A stretch of 64,000 nt of DNA from Devosia sp. YR412 (GTDB lineage: Bacteria; Pseudomonadota; Alphaproteobacteria; Rhizobiales; Devosiaceae). Of this stretch, positions 7,789 through 16,068 are shown one piece after another. The notes beneath the pieces were generated by a model. That model saw only the letters and a list, made by a program, of their open reading frames with translations, did not search any database and was not told the DNA's origin. The position numbers and the translations under genes were made by a program. The DNA lies in NCBI RefSeq assembly GCF_900110945.1, contig NZ_FOFL01000001.1:1054001-1118000 (forward strand), given 5' to 3'. Positions within the stretch are counted from its first letter, which is position 1. Each line of letters begins with the position of its first letter.

Positions 7789-8163
7789 ATGAGCACTACC
7801 GAAGAAAACAAAGCTTTCATCCGCGATATGATCGGCAACAAGAAGCGGCTGGAAGACTATCCCGAGCGGTTCGACGAAAACCTAGTCATGCATGAGCCCG
7901 CGTCACTGCCTTTTGGCGGGACCTTCAGGGGGCTCGCCGAATTTAAGGAATTTTATCCTGCGGTCCGCGAATTCTACGACTTTGACCGCTTCGATTTGCT
8001 GGACGTGTTCGGTGACGGGGACACGGTCTTCGCCACGATCAAAGCCGGGCTCCTCAACAGTCCGACCATTATTTTTCTCGCCGAACAGTTCACCTTCTCA
8101 GGCCGTAGGATTGTCGAGGTCCGGTTGCACATCTGCGAGGCCATCGAAGGGTGTGCCCCATGA
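7789..8163 (+). CDS. Nuclear transport factor 2-like (SnoaL-like) protein
   Basis: A 124-residue small alpha+beta protein: NKAFIRDMIGNKKRLEDYPERF, then HEPASLPFGGTFRGLAEFKEF with the usual FGG-x-GLAEF core, and IVEVRLHICEA at the end. It resembles NTF2/SnoaL-like proteins of unknown ligand. ATG at 7789 follows GAGGGAG. Its last codons overlap the next ATG (ATGA), so it is co-translated with the dihydrofolate-reductase-like gene. Confidence 0.72.
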   Translation: MSTTEENKAFIRDMIGNKKRLEDYPERFDENLVMHEPASLPFGGTFRGLAEFKEFYPAVREFYDFDRFDLLDVFGDGDTVFATIKAGLLNSPTIIFLAEQFTFSGRRIVEVRLHICEAIEGCAP

Positions 8164-8714
8164 GCACCCAATCGACTGGCCATGTCTACATCGCAGTCAG
8201 TATCGATGGTTTCATCGCCAGGTTGGATGGCAGCATCGACTGGTTGGACCCTTACACCGGGACAGGTGAAGACCTCGGCTATGACTGCTTCATGGAGTCC
8301 ATCGACGGTGTTGTCATGGGCCGCAACACCTTCGAAAAAATCCTGACCTTCGGAAAATGGCCATTCGACAAGCCGGTGTTCGTACTTTCGCGCCATCTGT
8401 CAGAACAAGATGTTCCGGTAGACCTGAAAAGCTCGGTCCGCATCGTATCCGGGTCTCCTCATGAAATTATGGCCATTGCTGCCGAAGAAGGCCTGTTACG
8501 GATTTACGTTGACGGTGGCTCGGTCATTCGCAGGTTCATCGCTGATGGCCTCGTTGAAGATCTGGTCCTGACGCGTGTGCCGATCCTGCTCGGACGAGGA
8601 ATAGGCCTTTTTGGCGACGGCTCAGAGGTTTCCCTCCAACACGTCGCAACGTCCACCTTCCAATCCGGTCTCACGCAGTCAACCTACCGTGTTGCTGCCG
8701 CGACGACGCGCTGA
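8160..8714 (+). CDS. Dihydrofolate-reductase-family protein (RibD C-terminal-like)
   Basis: A 184-residue protein of the YwjB/YyaP group: GHVYIAVSIDGFIARLDGSI at the N-terminus, DGVVMGRNTFEKILTFG (NADPH-binding region) in the middle, RIYVDGGSVIRRFIADGLVE and ILLGRGIGLFG toward the C-terminus. The fold binds NADPH, but a pterin or pyrimidine substrate is not established for this subgroup. It starts inside the stop of the preceding gene (ATGA) and is followed 18 bp later by a hydrolase gene. Confidence 0.85.
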   Translation: MSTQSTGHVYIAVSIDGFIARLDGSIDWLDPYTGTGEDLGYDCFMESIDGVVMGRNTFEKILTFGKWPFDKPVFVLSRHLSEQDVPVDLKSSVRIVSGSPHEIMAIAAEEGLLRIYVDGGSVIRRFIADGLVEDLVLTRVPILLGRGIGLFGDGSEVSLQHVATSTFQSGLTQSTYRVAAATTR

Positions 8715-8732
8715 GACACATAGGAGATTACG

Positions 8733-9617
8733 ATGCTAGTACGTTTGAATGCGTGCCTGCTGGCGCTGGCATTGTCCGTGCCGGGGTTGGCAGCTCAAGA
8801 GCATGGCGCTCCTAATCCGACCACTTCTGGATATGCTCGCGCCAACGGCGTGGACGTTTATTATGCCACTTACGGGGAAGGCGTGCCGCTCGTTCTGCTC
8901 CACGGTGGCCTAGGTACGGTCGAGATGTTCGGCCCAGTCCTTAGTTTGTTGGCCGCCAATCGACAGGTCATCGGCATCGACCTCCAAGCACATGGCCGTA
9001 CACCGGCGCATGCCCGTCCGATGACTTACGAAAACCTGGCAGACGATGTCGCTGACCTTCTTCTTCAACTGGGATATGCCAAGGCCGATGTCGTTGGTTA
9101 TTCAATCGGAGGCGGCGTGGCCATGCAACTGGGCATTCGTCATCCCGATATTGTCGACAAACTTGTCCTGGTGTCCGTGCCCTTCAACAATGGCGGATGG
9201 AAATCCCAAGAGTTCCAGCAGATGGCAGGACTAAGCAGTGGTCTTGCCGAACCCATGAAGAACACGCCGGTCTACGACGAATTTGCAGCTTTCAACCCTG
9301 ATCCTGAGGCCAATTGGCCGAAGCTGCTTGATCAACTGGGGAATTTGGTCAGCCACCGGTTCGACTACGCTGACGACCTGCAGGAGATGAATGTTACCAC
9401 TATGATCGTGGTCGGCGATCACGACGCAGTCCCGATTTCGCATGCGGCGCGGTTCTTCGAGCTCCTGGGGGGCGGTAAAGCAGAATCCGGGTGGGTCGGC
9501 GGCGACCTGAACCGCAATAGACTCGCCGTCCTTCCTGGTCTGACCCACCAAACGATATTCGACAGTCCAAGTCTGGCTGGGACCGTCATTGGTTTCCTCG
9601 ATGATAGTTCGGAGTGA
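8733..9617 (+). CDS. Exported alpha/beta hydrolase
   Basis: A 294-residue alpha/beta hydrolase with a Sec signal peptide (MLVRLNACLLALALSVPGLA, cleavage near residue 21-22), so probably periplasmic. The oxyanion motif LLHGG, nucleophile elbow GYSIGG (Ser124), a late acidic residue in VVGDHDA and the catalytic His in PGLTHQT are all present. It is preceded by TAGGAGATTACG. Substrate unknown; it lies in the apparent operon from the motif at 7734. Confidence 0.87.
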   Translation: MLVRLNACLLALALSVPGLAAQEHGAPNPTTSGYARANGVDVYYATYGEGVPLVLLHGGLGTVEMFGPVLSLLAANRQVIGIDLQAHGRTPAHARPMTYENLADDVADLLLQLGYAKADVVGYSIGGGVAMQLGIRHPDIVDKLVLVSVPFNNGGWKSQEFQQMAGLSSGLAEPMKNTPVYDEFAAFNPDPEANWPKLLDQLGNLVSHRFDYADDLQEMNVTTMIVVGDHDAVPISHAARFFELLGGGKAESGWVGGDLNRNRLAVLPGLTHQTIFDSPSLAGTVIGFLDDSSE

Positions 9618-9622
9618 CTTGA

Positions 9623-10861
9623 ATGGTGGCACCGGTTTCCACGGCCAGCTTCCGCGGGCTGGCCTGGTCAAGTTTCCTGGCCCACGGTTCTGAGCAGGTC
9701 CTATTCACATCGCTCCCATTGATCGCAGTACTCATCGCGGGCGCTGATGCTACCGGAACCGGCCTGTTGCAGGTGGCGCAGACCTTGCCCTACTTCCTGC
9801 TCGCCTTGCCGCTTGGTGTTTTGGCCGATCGCACCAATCGAGCGAACCTGATGGCGACCGGCCAGCTGTTGCGCGTGCTCGGTCTGGCTTGCGGCATATT
9901 TCTTGTCATGTCAGGGCAACTCGATCTGGTTGCACTATCAATCATTGGCGCGTTCTGCGCAGTGGGCACGCTCACCTTCGTCATAGCCTCACCGGCCTTG
10001 CTGCCTTCGATCGTGTCGCGTCAGGACACGCCCGGTGCCAACACCTGGCTCGAGCTCGGTCGGAGTATTGCCATGACCGCAGGACCGGCCGCTGCAGGAC
10101 TTCTGGTCGCGCGCATTGGGAGCGCTGCAGGTCTAGCCCTGGCCTTGGGTCTGTCCCTGACCTCCGCGGTCATATTCGTTGCTATCAAGGAGCCGGCGTC
10201 TACTCACGGTCGCGACTCCATTAGGCCCTTCCGTGGCTTGGTGGATGGCGCCAGTATCATCTTGCACAATGGCCTATTGCGATGGGTGGTGTCCGTCGCC
10301 CTTGTCTTCAATGCTTCCGCCTTCGCTCTCCACGCCGTCCTCGTGGTGTTCTTGGCGGATATACTGGGCGCCTCCGGCACGCTGGTTGGTTCGATCCTGG
10401 GTCTCCTTGGCACCGGGATGATCGTGGCAGCCCTGACCGCCCCTGTTTTCCATCGAGCGCTGCCCATGGGGATCGTGATGATCATCGGTCCGGCATGTGG
10501 GTTTCTTAGCGCCGCGCTTATGGTTTTAACCTATACAACTGAAAGCTGGGGCTTTGCTGCCGCTGGGATGTTGATCTTCGGCTTCGGACCGGTTCTCTGG
10601 ACCATCAACAGCATGTCGCTGATGCAGGCAATCGTGCCCCGACATCAGTTGGGTCGCGTTTCAGGTCTGATGACATTGGCCACGTTCGGGGTTCGGCCAC
10701 TCGGGGCTCTATTGGGGACTTTGGCGGCCAGCGTCGGTGGCGTCGGGTTATGCCTGATGGTGGTGGCACTTGGATTTGCTGCGCAGTTGTTGCTCGCCAT
10801 GCTGTCGCCAATACTGTCGATTTCGAAGTTGGATGACGTGACTGAAACGGGACGGGCTTAG
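9623..10861 (+). CDS. Major facilitator superfamily transporter (EntS/MFS_3-like)
   Basis: A 412-residue inner-membrane exporter with about 12 hydrophobic segments. The intracellular loop PLGVLADRTNRANLM is the MFS motif-A-like signature of the EntS/macrolide-efflux group (MFS_3), as is the later RVSGLMTLATFGVRPLGALLG. Only 5 nt separate it from the hydrolase gene, suggesting one transcript. Substrate unknown. Its 3' end overlaps the convergent DUF5946 gene by 4 nt. Confidence 0.88.
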   Translation: MVAPVSTASFRGLAWSSFLAHGSEQVLFTSLPLIAVLIAGADATGTGLLQVAQTLPYFLLALPLGVLADRTNRANLMATGQLLRVLGLACGIFLVMSGQLDLVALSIIGAFCAVGTLTFVIASPALLPSIVSRQDTPGANTWLELGRSIAMTAGPAAAGLLVARIGSAAGLALALGLSLTSAVIFVAIKEPASTHGRDSIRPFRGLVDGASIILHNGLLRWVVSVALVFNASAFALHAVLVVFLADILGASGTLVGSILGLLGTGMIVAALTAPVFHRALPMGIVMIIGPACGFLSAALMVLTYTTESWGFAAAGMLIFGFGPVLWTINSMSLMQAIVPRHQLGRVSGLMTLATFGVRPLGALLGTLAASVGGVGLCLMVVALGFAAQLLLAMLSPILSISKLDDVTETGRA

Positions 10862-11370
10862 GCGCCCCCGCCATATCGGCCGTTCCGCACTACCCAGTCT
10901 CGAATGTAGGCATGTTGATCGGACCAATCGGACCAAGTGCGCATGGCCCATTCCCGGACCACGCCCGGATGCGCGTCGGAGCCGATAACTGGCACAATAT
11001 CGGCCACAGTCATCGCAAAACGACCAGGAGACACCAAGGGCTTCAGCGTCTGCTTGAAGCGAGAAAAATCGAGCATGACCGCATTGGTCTCGATCGGCGT
11101 TCGCGGTGTGGCAAGCTGCAGGTAGAGCCGCGACAGGTGCAGACCGACCGACTGAACGGCGCGCCGGTCCTTCGGGTCGCCGACATGCTGCACCGCCCAG
11201 GTGTCCACCGTCAGGCGATGCGTGGCTTGCAGGTCGGGCGAACTGTATTCCACAGCCAGTACAGCGCCAAAGGCTGCAAAGCAGGCCGGCGACGAAGCCA
11301 TGTAGGCGTGAACGGGGCCGTCCGATTGCTCGAACGACCCACCGCATCCGGGACACGCCTCACGGATCAC
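10858..11370 (-). CDS. DUF5946 family protein
   Basis: A 170-residue protein recognised from CPGCG at residues 6-10, GPVHAYMASSPACFAAFG, the HRLTVDTWAVQHVG block and SVGLHLSRLYL. The Cys pair may bind a metal with further residues. I infer a GTG start at 11370, 4 nt after the stop of the upstream hydrolase gene; longer in-frame extensions run through that gene and are shadows. Function of the family is not known. Confidence 0.75.
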   Translation of the reverse strand: MIREACPGCGGSFEQSDGPVHAYMASSPACFAAFGAVLAVEYSSPDLQATHRLTVDTWAVQHVGDPKDRRAVQSVGLHLSRLYLQLATPRTPIETNAVMLDFSRFKQTLKPLVSPGRFAMTVADIVPVIGSDAHPGVVREWAMRTWSDWSDQHAYIRDWVVRNGRYGGGA

Positions 11371-11374
11371 TTGT

Positions 11375-12301
11375 CTAATTGACCTTCGCGCAATGGGCCA
11401 GGATGGCCTCCACGATCTTGGGCACGTCCTCCGCGAGCAATTCGTGACCGACCCCGTCCAGGACCAAGAGCGTTGCGTCAGACACAACGTCGGCCGACTT
11501 TCTGGCTGCCGCGACCGAGATGATGGGGTCGTCGCTACCGTGAATCAGAAGCAAGGGCTGGGTAATCCCCGCCGCCGTGACGTCGGCGCCGAGTTCACCA
11601 CCGACCATGGAGTGATTGAAGGCGCTCTGAATGCTGTCGGTACGCGCCAGCTCGCGTTCGATGCGTGCCATTGCCTGCTTGCTGTCGAAAGGGCGACCGG
11701 AACCTGCGCTGAGCCGGGCAATACCCAGCATGAAGTCGGCCACTTCGGCATCATCGCTCCAATCGAGCGTGCCCATGGCACTGAAGTGCTCCATGAATTC
11801 TGGCGTGATGCCTTCACCTTGGTATTCAATTCCCACAGGCTCCGAAGCGATCAAGGTCAGGCTGAGCACCCGATCGGGATGCTCGATCGCATCGATCTGG
11901 GAGACATAACCGCCCAAGGACATACCCACGAAATGAGCGGACTGCACGTCATAGGCATCGAGGATGGCAAGCAGGTCGTCAGCCAAATCCTGTGCCTCAT
12001 ATTGCACGTCGCCAGGAGCATTGGTCGTCGACTGACCGGTATCGCGATGGTCGAAGCGAATAACCTGATAGCCTCCTTGTGCCAGGGCCTGCACCATTGT
12101 GTCGGGCCACCAGACCATTGATGCCGTGGCACCCATCGCCAAAAGGATTGTTCCCTTCTCCGGTGAGCCCGCGGCTTCGGTCGCCAGCTCGATGCCGGCG
12201 TGAGAGACAGTTTTTGCAGTCATTTCCATAGTCTGGTCTCCAAAGGCTGGCGGAACAACGGCCATCGCCATCGACAGGGCCAGGAAATCACGTCGTTGCA
12301 T
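11375..12301 (-). CDS. Alpha/beta hydrolase with N-terminal export signal
   Basis: A 308-residue alpha/beta hydrolase. The N-terminus MQRRDFLALSMAMAVVPPAF looks like a twin-arginine-type leader (RRDFL), so export is likely. Nucleophile elbow GMSLGG (Ser128), acid in LLIHGSDDP and His in GVGHELL complete the triad, and IRFDHRDTGQS is typical of the haloperoxidase/esterase branch. ATG at 12301 has AAGAAGGGAA upstream. A motif copy lies 43 bp upstream. The DUF5946 gene follows 4 nt downstream and is probably coupled. Confidence 0.86.
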   Translation of the reverse strand: MQRRDFLALSMAMAVVPPAFGDQTMEMTAKTVSHAGIELATEAAGSPEKGTILLAMGATASMVWWPDTMVQALAQGGYQVIRFDHRDTGQSTTNAPGDVQYEAQDLADDLLAILDAYDVQSAHFVGMSLGGYVSQIDAIEHPDRVLSLTLIASEPVGIEYQGEGITPEFMEHFSAMGTLDWSDDAEVADFMLGIARLSAGSGRPFDSKQAMARIERELARTDSIQSAFNHSMVGGELGADVTAAGITQPLLLIHGSDDPIISVAAARKSADVVSDATLLVLDGVGHELLAEDVPKIVEAILAHCAKVN

Positions 12302-12343
12302 GGCAGTTCCCTTCTTGGTTCGCCGGCGGCCACATACGAAAGC

Positions 12344-12364
12344 GGTTGGACAAGTCCTGTCACC
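12344..12364 (+). promoter_or_regulatory. Copy 9 of the GGNNGGACA-N5-TGTCANC motif
   Basis: Reads GGTTGGACAA-GTCC-TGTCACC, between the minus-strand hydrolase start (43 bp) and the plus-strand GNAT gene (70 bp). Probable operator, last clear copy in the window. Confidence 0.6.
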
Positions 12365-12433
12365 TTCAAGCCGGCGCGCAGCTGACGGAATCTGTCCAGG
12401 TCTGTCGATAGTCACCCATTTGCGGCCAAGACC

Positions 12434-13393
12434 TTGGAAATGAACATGCAGCTCGACCTGACAATCCTGCCTCTACAGTCGGATCGTTTAACCCTCAGGG
12501 CCTTCACCGAAGGCGATCGGGCCCAGTACGCGGCCTACCACCGGATTCCCGAGGTTTACCGATACCTCTATTCGGCTGTGCCCAGCGAGACCGAGTTAGA
12601 TACAAAGTTCAACACCCTGTTGCGCCAACCCTTCTTGAACGATGGTGACACGCTCAAGCTGGCCGTGGTCACCAAGGAAGATCACAATCTGGTTGGTGAA
12701 GTGGTTTTGAAACTGACCAGCGTCCAGGCTGAACAGGCCGAATTGGGTTACCTCCTCAGCCCGGACTTTGGCGGTCGTGGCTACGCGACAGAAGCGGCCA
12801 GAGCGCTACTCGCCGCCGGGTTCGAGGCGTTTGGCTTTCACAGGATTTTTGGCAGGGTCGATGCTGCCAATGGACCATCGGTCCGACTTCTGGAACGGCT
12901 AGGTATGCGTCAGGAGGGCCATCTGATCGCGAACGACCGCTTCGGCGACAAATGGGGCGATGAAAAGGTTTTTGCCATGCTTCAGGAGGAGTGGAAGAGC
13001 TTCAATATCCGAAACGAAAGTGTGGAGCGCATAGGCGGGCATAATGTGCAGTTCGTCGGGAGCAGTGGTCCGATGCTGTCGAGGGAGCAGGATGCACTCG
13101 ACCTGATCGGAGCGACATACGGTCGGGACGTCGACATCATTGTCGTTTCCGCCGAACGCTTCATTTCTGAGTTTTTCCGTCTCAACAACCAGCTGGCAGG
13201 GCACTTCTTTCAGAAGATGCAGAATTATGGGATCCGTCTTGTCATATTGGGCGACATTTCGTTTCACCTTTCCCGTAGCAAGGCGCTGCAGGACTTTGTT
13301 GGCGAAACCAACCGCATTGGACACCATCTCTTTGTGACAGATCGGGCGATGCTGGAAGAAAAACTGGTCCCTGCCATCCGGCCAAATCTATGA
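12434..13393 (+). CDS. GNAT acetyltransferase fused to a DUF4180 domain
   Basis: A 319-residue two-domain protein. Residues about 8-190 are a RimJ/RimL-type GNAT domain (LTLRAFTEGDRAQYAAYH, acetyl-CoA loop SPDFGGRGYATEAARALL, SVRLLERLGMRQEGHL). Residues about 195-319 match DUF4180 (DALDLIGATYGRDVDIIVV, FFRLNNQLAGHFFQKMQNYG, VILGDISFHL). The two are usually separate genes; here they are in one frame. The GNAT half probably acetylates a protein or small-molecule amine; the DUF4180 role is unknown. It overlaps the GrpB gene by 4 nt (ATGA). Confidence 0.85.
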   Translation: MEMNMQLDLTILPLQSDRLTLRAFTEGDRAQYAAYHRIPEVYRYLYSAVPSETELDTKFNTLLRQPFLNDGDTLKLAVVTKEDHNLVGEVVLKLTSVQAEQAELGYLLSPDFGGRGYATEAARALLAAGFEAFGFHRIFGRVDAANGPSVRLLERLGMRQEGHLIANDRFGDKWGDEKVFAMLQEEWKSFNIRNESVERIGGHNVQFVGSSGPMLSREQDALDLIGATYGRDVDIIVVSAERFISEFFRLNNQLAGHFFQKMQNYGIRLVILGDISFHLSRSKALQDFVGETNRIGHHLFVTDRAMLEEKLVPAIRPNL

Positions 13394-13962
13394 ATGGACC
13401 AACCTTGAGAATGAGTTTGAAAGTTGGCAGCGGCAGAAACATAGGAACTGACTTCGGGCTTGGTCTGCGCCAAGGAATGGTCGAGCTCGTTCCCCATAAT
13501 CCATCGTGGACCGACGCTTATGATCTTGAGGCATCGGAGATCAGACATGTCCTGGGTAGCCGCTTCATTGAAATCGAGCATATTGGGAGCACGGCAATCG
13601 CGGGCATTCGAGCAAAGCCTATATTGGACATAATGGTCGGCATCGAGGATTTCTCATCCGGTCCACTACTCGAGCCCATGCTTGCCAAACTCGGCTATGA
13701 CTATGCCCGCAACGCCGGTGTCCCTCACGACCATGTTTTCGGGAAGGGAGAGGAGCGGACCCACCTGGTGCACGTTGTCGAGTTTGATGGAGCGGTCTGG
13801 CATCATAATCTGCGGTTCCGAGACGCGCTACGGTCCGATCCCACGCTGGCGGCTAGGTACGAGGATTTGAAAGTGCGTCTCAGTGGGCAATTCCAGAATA
13901 ATCGCGCCGCGTACACAGCGGCAAAGCGAGAATTTATAGACTTGGTGGCCAAGCGGCCTTGA
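13390..13962 (+). CDS. GrpB/UPF0157 family nucleotidyltransferase-like protein
   Basis: A 190-residue protein with the GrpB pattern: VELVPHNPSWTDAYDLEASE, the signature IEHIGSTAIAGIRAKPILDI (nucleotidyltransferase-like GS and D-x-D region), then HLVHVVEFDGAVWHHNLRFR and the C-terminal YTAAKREFI. Its activity is unproven. The in-frame leader before VELVPHNP is about 30 residues longer than usual, so an internal start (ATG near residue 30) is possible. Translation appears coupled to the GNAT-DUF4180 gene. Confidence 0.85.
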   Translation: MNGPTLRMSLKVGSGRNIGTDFGLGLRQGMVELVPHNPSWTDAYDLEASEIRHVLGSRFIEIEHIGSTAIAGIRAKPILDIMVGIEDFSSGPLLEPMLAKLGYDYARNAGVPHDHVFGKGEERTHLVHVVEFDGAVWHHNLRFRDALRSDPTLAARYEDLKVRLSGQFQNNRAAYTAAKREFIDLVAKRP

Positions 13963-14182
13963 GGGGGTCAGGCGGTTCTCCGTCAATTCATGCGCTGACA
14001 AGACCTCCTCGGTGATGGCCGAGCCAAGGCCACCGCGTTGGTGCCACTCTGAAGCATTCACACACCTGATTAATTATGCACTCGAATATAAGCGCGCTGG
14101 AACGCAGCGTCACGATGATGACTGTCAGCTGCCGTTCACTTACTGCCAAGCATCAATTCAAGGATGAACTGAGGTACACAAA

Positions 14183-14668
14183 TTGGAATTTAATATTGAA
14201 ATGTATCGGCCCGAACACAAGTCAGAAATACTTTCGTTGTCTCTCAGCGCTTGGCGGCGGGTATTCGATGGCATCCAGCTTACGATGCCGACATTTGCTT
14301 ACAGCGCCTTTTATCCCGATGGATGGGCTACCCGTCAGGTAAGTGACATTGAACGCGTGCTCGATGGCGAGGCGGATTGCGTCTCGGTGGCAGTTGCTCA
14401 AAATGGGGTTATAGGTTGGGCCGCGGTGAAGACCCATGAAGAAATCAAAATGGGCGAGATATACATGTTGGCGGTAGATCCAGAATTTCAAAGAGGTGGT
14501 GTTGCCACGGCTCTCATCGAATATTCGGTCGAGACTATGCGTAGCCAAGGGTTGCAGGTAATCTTTATTGAAACTGGGGATGATCCTGGCCATCAGCCAG
14601 CTCGCGCCCTCTATGAGGCTTCAGGTTTTGAACCCTGGCGTGCGGTTCGTTATTTTCGGGAACTGTAA
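14183..14668 (+). CDS. GNAT-family N-acetyltransferase
   Basis: A 161-residue GNAT enzyme. Motif A is clear in IYMLAVDPEFQRGGVATALIEYSV (acetyl-CoA pyrophosphate loop around QRGGVA), followed by IFIETGDDPGHQPARALYEASGFEPW, the usual C-terminal signature. I use TTG at 14183 because GAGG stands 8 nt upstream; an ATG at 14201 would remove the first strand. Target unknown. The 220 bp upstream hold no gene, only a half-site resembling the regional motif (TGTCAGC near 14123). Confidence 0.82.
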   Translation: MEFNIEMYRPEHKSEILSLSLSAWRRVFDGIQLTMPTFAYSAFYPDGWATRQVSDIERVLDGEADCVSVAVAQNGVIGWAAVKTHEEIKMGEIYMLAVDPEFQRGGVATALIEYSVETMRSQGLQVIFIETGDDPGHQPARALYEASGFEPWRAVRYFREL

Positions 14669-14763
14669 TCCGAAAGTCAAAAATTCCGCTTCGCAAGGCT
14701 GCGACTTATTTGCGAGGGTGCGAGGAATGGCCGCTTTTAGCGCCTGCGCAGGTAGACGCGAAC

Positions 14764-14780
14764 GACCGAAATGGGGTCGG
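14764..14780 (+). repeat. Dispersed short repeat, GACCGAAATGGGGTCGG
   Basis: This 17-mer in the GNAT/bestrophin intergenic region is identical to 21731-21747, and near-copies lie at 22593-22609 and 48203-48219, always outside confident genes. Likely one family of decaying intergenic repeat elements. Confidence 0.4.
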
Positions 14781-14887
14781 TAGCTGACCGGCTGATCTTG
14801 GGTGGGAGCCGGACTGTCCCCCCTTTCTGACACAATGGAAAATAGCACACCTTCGGTTGTCCCGGCGCATGACAGTCTGGCTGGCCA

Positions 14888-15895
14888 TCATGTGGCGATG
14901 CCATTGCGCGGCAGCAATGGATTGGGCAGGTTGACTTCGCCCATGGCAGAGCGCAGTTCGATCTCGAGTTCGCGGCAGATCGGCGAAATGGGGACGTCGT
15001 TGGCACCGCCCTCGAAGGGGTTGGACGTGTTCTCGCCGACCTGGTCGAGCGACATGTACATCCAGCCCAGCAGCGTGCTGAAGGGGATGGTCAGCCAGAT
15101 CGAGATCACGCTCCAGATGCCGCCAAGCCGGCTCATCTCGGCAAAGACGGGTACGGCGCCGAACGGCAACAGGGTGCAGAAGATGGCAACGAACATGGTG
15201 CTGACGATGGCATATTGGCGCGGGTAAGGACTGTTCTTGATGCGGTCACAGCGCGCCTGCTGGTCGTGCAGGTCGCGCATCAGCTTGAGCAGCTCGGTAT
15301 AGACCTGCGGCGCCAGGCCGGTGTCGCGAAACAGCAGATTGATCTGGTGACCCTGGCTGCTGAGCAGGTGCAGCGGCGCAGCCAGCATGCCGCCATCCAG
15401 CACTTTTGCCGACTCGTCCGGACCCAGCAAAGCAGCCAGTTCGTCGAGAAGGGACGTCGTGTCCTCGATGATGTGGTAGCGCTTGCGGAACTCGGTATTG
15501 GCCTTGCGCCCCATCGACTCCCACGGCATGGGCCGGCGCAAGCTGAAGCGCAGCGCGGTCATCCAGGCGATATGCCGATAGATCAGCGCGCGCTTCGTCG
15601 CCTCGTCGGTGAAATCGCAGCAGAAGCGGGACAGCATGCGGCTGCTGGCAGATACCTGCGCAAAGGCCTGCAGCGCCTCGCCGCTGCGCGCCAGCACCTG
15701 CGCATTCTTGAACCCGGCCATCAGCGACACCGTTGTGCCCAACACCACGATGATCGGCCAGGGCACGGCAAAGCCGGCAATCGAGGGGATATTGTAGACG
15801 CCGATAGCGCAGAGGCTCACGACGACCATGAAAACGATACTGCCGCGCGACCACAGCGCAAATTCCATGGGTCGATAGGATTTTCCAACGTGCAT
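14888..15895 (-). CDS. Bestrophin family ion channel
   Basis: A 335-residue inner-membrane protein with two hydrophobic segments near residues 20-60 and two more near 235-285, and the bestrophin hallmark DQVGENTSNPFEGGANDVPI just after the last one. Bacterial bestrophins are pentameric ion channels. ATG at 15895 is favoured over in-frame starts at 15955 and 15991, because those lie upstream of or inside a predicted ECF41 promoter whose -10 is at 15931-15928. It is divergent from the sigma-factor operon and probably part of the same regulon. Confidence 0.85.
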   Translation of the reverse strand: MHVGKSYRPMEFALWSRGSIVFMVVVSLCAIGVYNIPSIAGFAVPWPIIVVLGTTVSLMAGFKNAQVLARSGEALQAFAQVSASSRMLSRFCCDFTDEATKRALIYRHIAWMTALRFSLRRPMPWESMGRKANTEFRKRYHIIEDTTSLLDELAALLGPDESAKVLDGGMLAAPLHLLSSQGHQINLLFRDTGLAPQVYTELLKLMRDLHDQQARCDRIKNSPYPRQYAIVSTMFVAIFCTLLPFGAVPVFAEMSRLGGIWSVISIWLTIPFSTLLGWMYMSLDQVGENTSNPFEGGANDVPISPICRELEIELRSAMGEVNLPNPLLPRNGIAT

Positions 15896-15927
15896 GTGCG
15901 GCCCCGATCTCAGGTTGATGCCCACAA

Positions 15928-15954
15928 GACGAGACGCTTGCCCATGGTGTGACA
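15928..15954 (-). promoter_or_regulatory. Predicted ECF41 promoter for the bestrophin gene
   Basis: On the minus strand TGTCACA (15954-15948) is followed after 16 nt by CGTC (15931-15928), the two elements known for ECF41 promoters. The bestrophin ATG is 33 bp downstream of the -10 element. An ECF41 sigma gene lies about 1.3 kb away. Confidence 0.65.
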
Positions 15955-15985
15955 TGCCGCCGGCAGATTCTTTTTTAGCCCCCCA

Positions 15986-16013
15986 TGTCACACAAGCCTC
16001 TGGCCATCTCGTC
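15986..16013 (+). promoter_or_regulatory. Predicted ECF41 promoter for the sigma-factor operon
   Basis: TGTCACA (15986-15992), 17 nt, CGTC (16010-16013), matching the known ECF41 promoter. It drives the NAD(P)-binding, CMD and sigma genes, so the sigma factor would activate its own operon. Together with the minus-strand copy it makes a 10-bp inverted repeat (GTGTGACATG / CATGTCACAC). Confidence 0.7.
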
Positions 16014-16068
16014 TTGGTGCTGAAGACGTCGCCGTCCCGGCATAGCGTCCCTCAGCAAGGCCAAAAAC

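Noticed and set aside
14105-14135. Possible tenth copy of the GGACA/TGTCA motif
   Set aside because: Only the TGTCAGC half is present; the GGACA half at the required spacing is missing.
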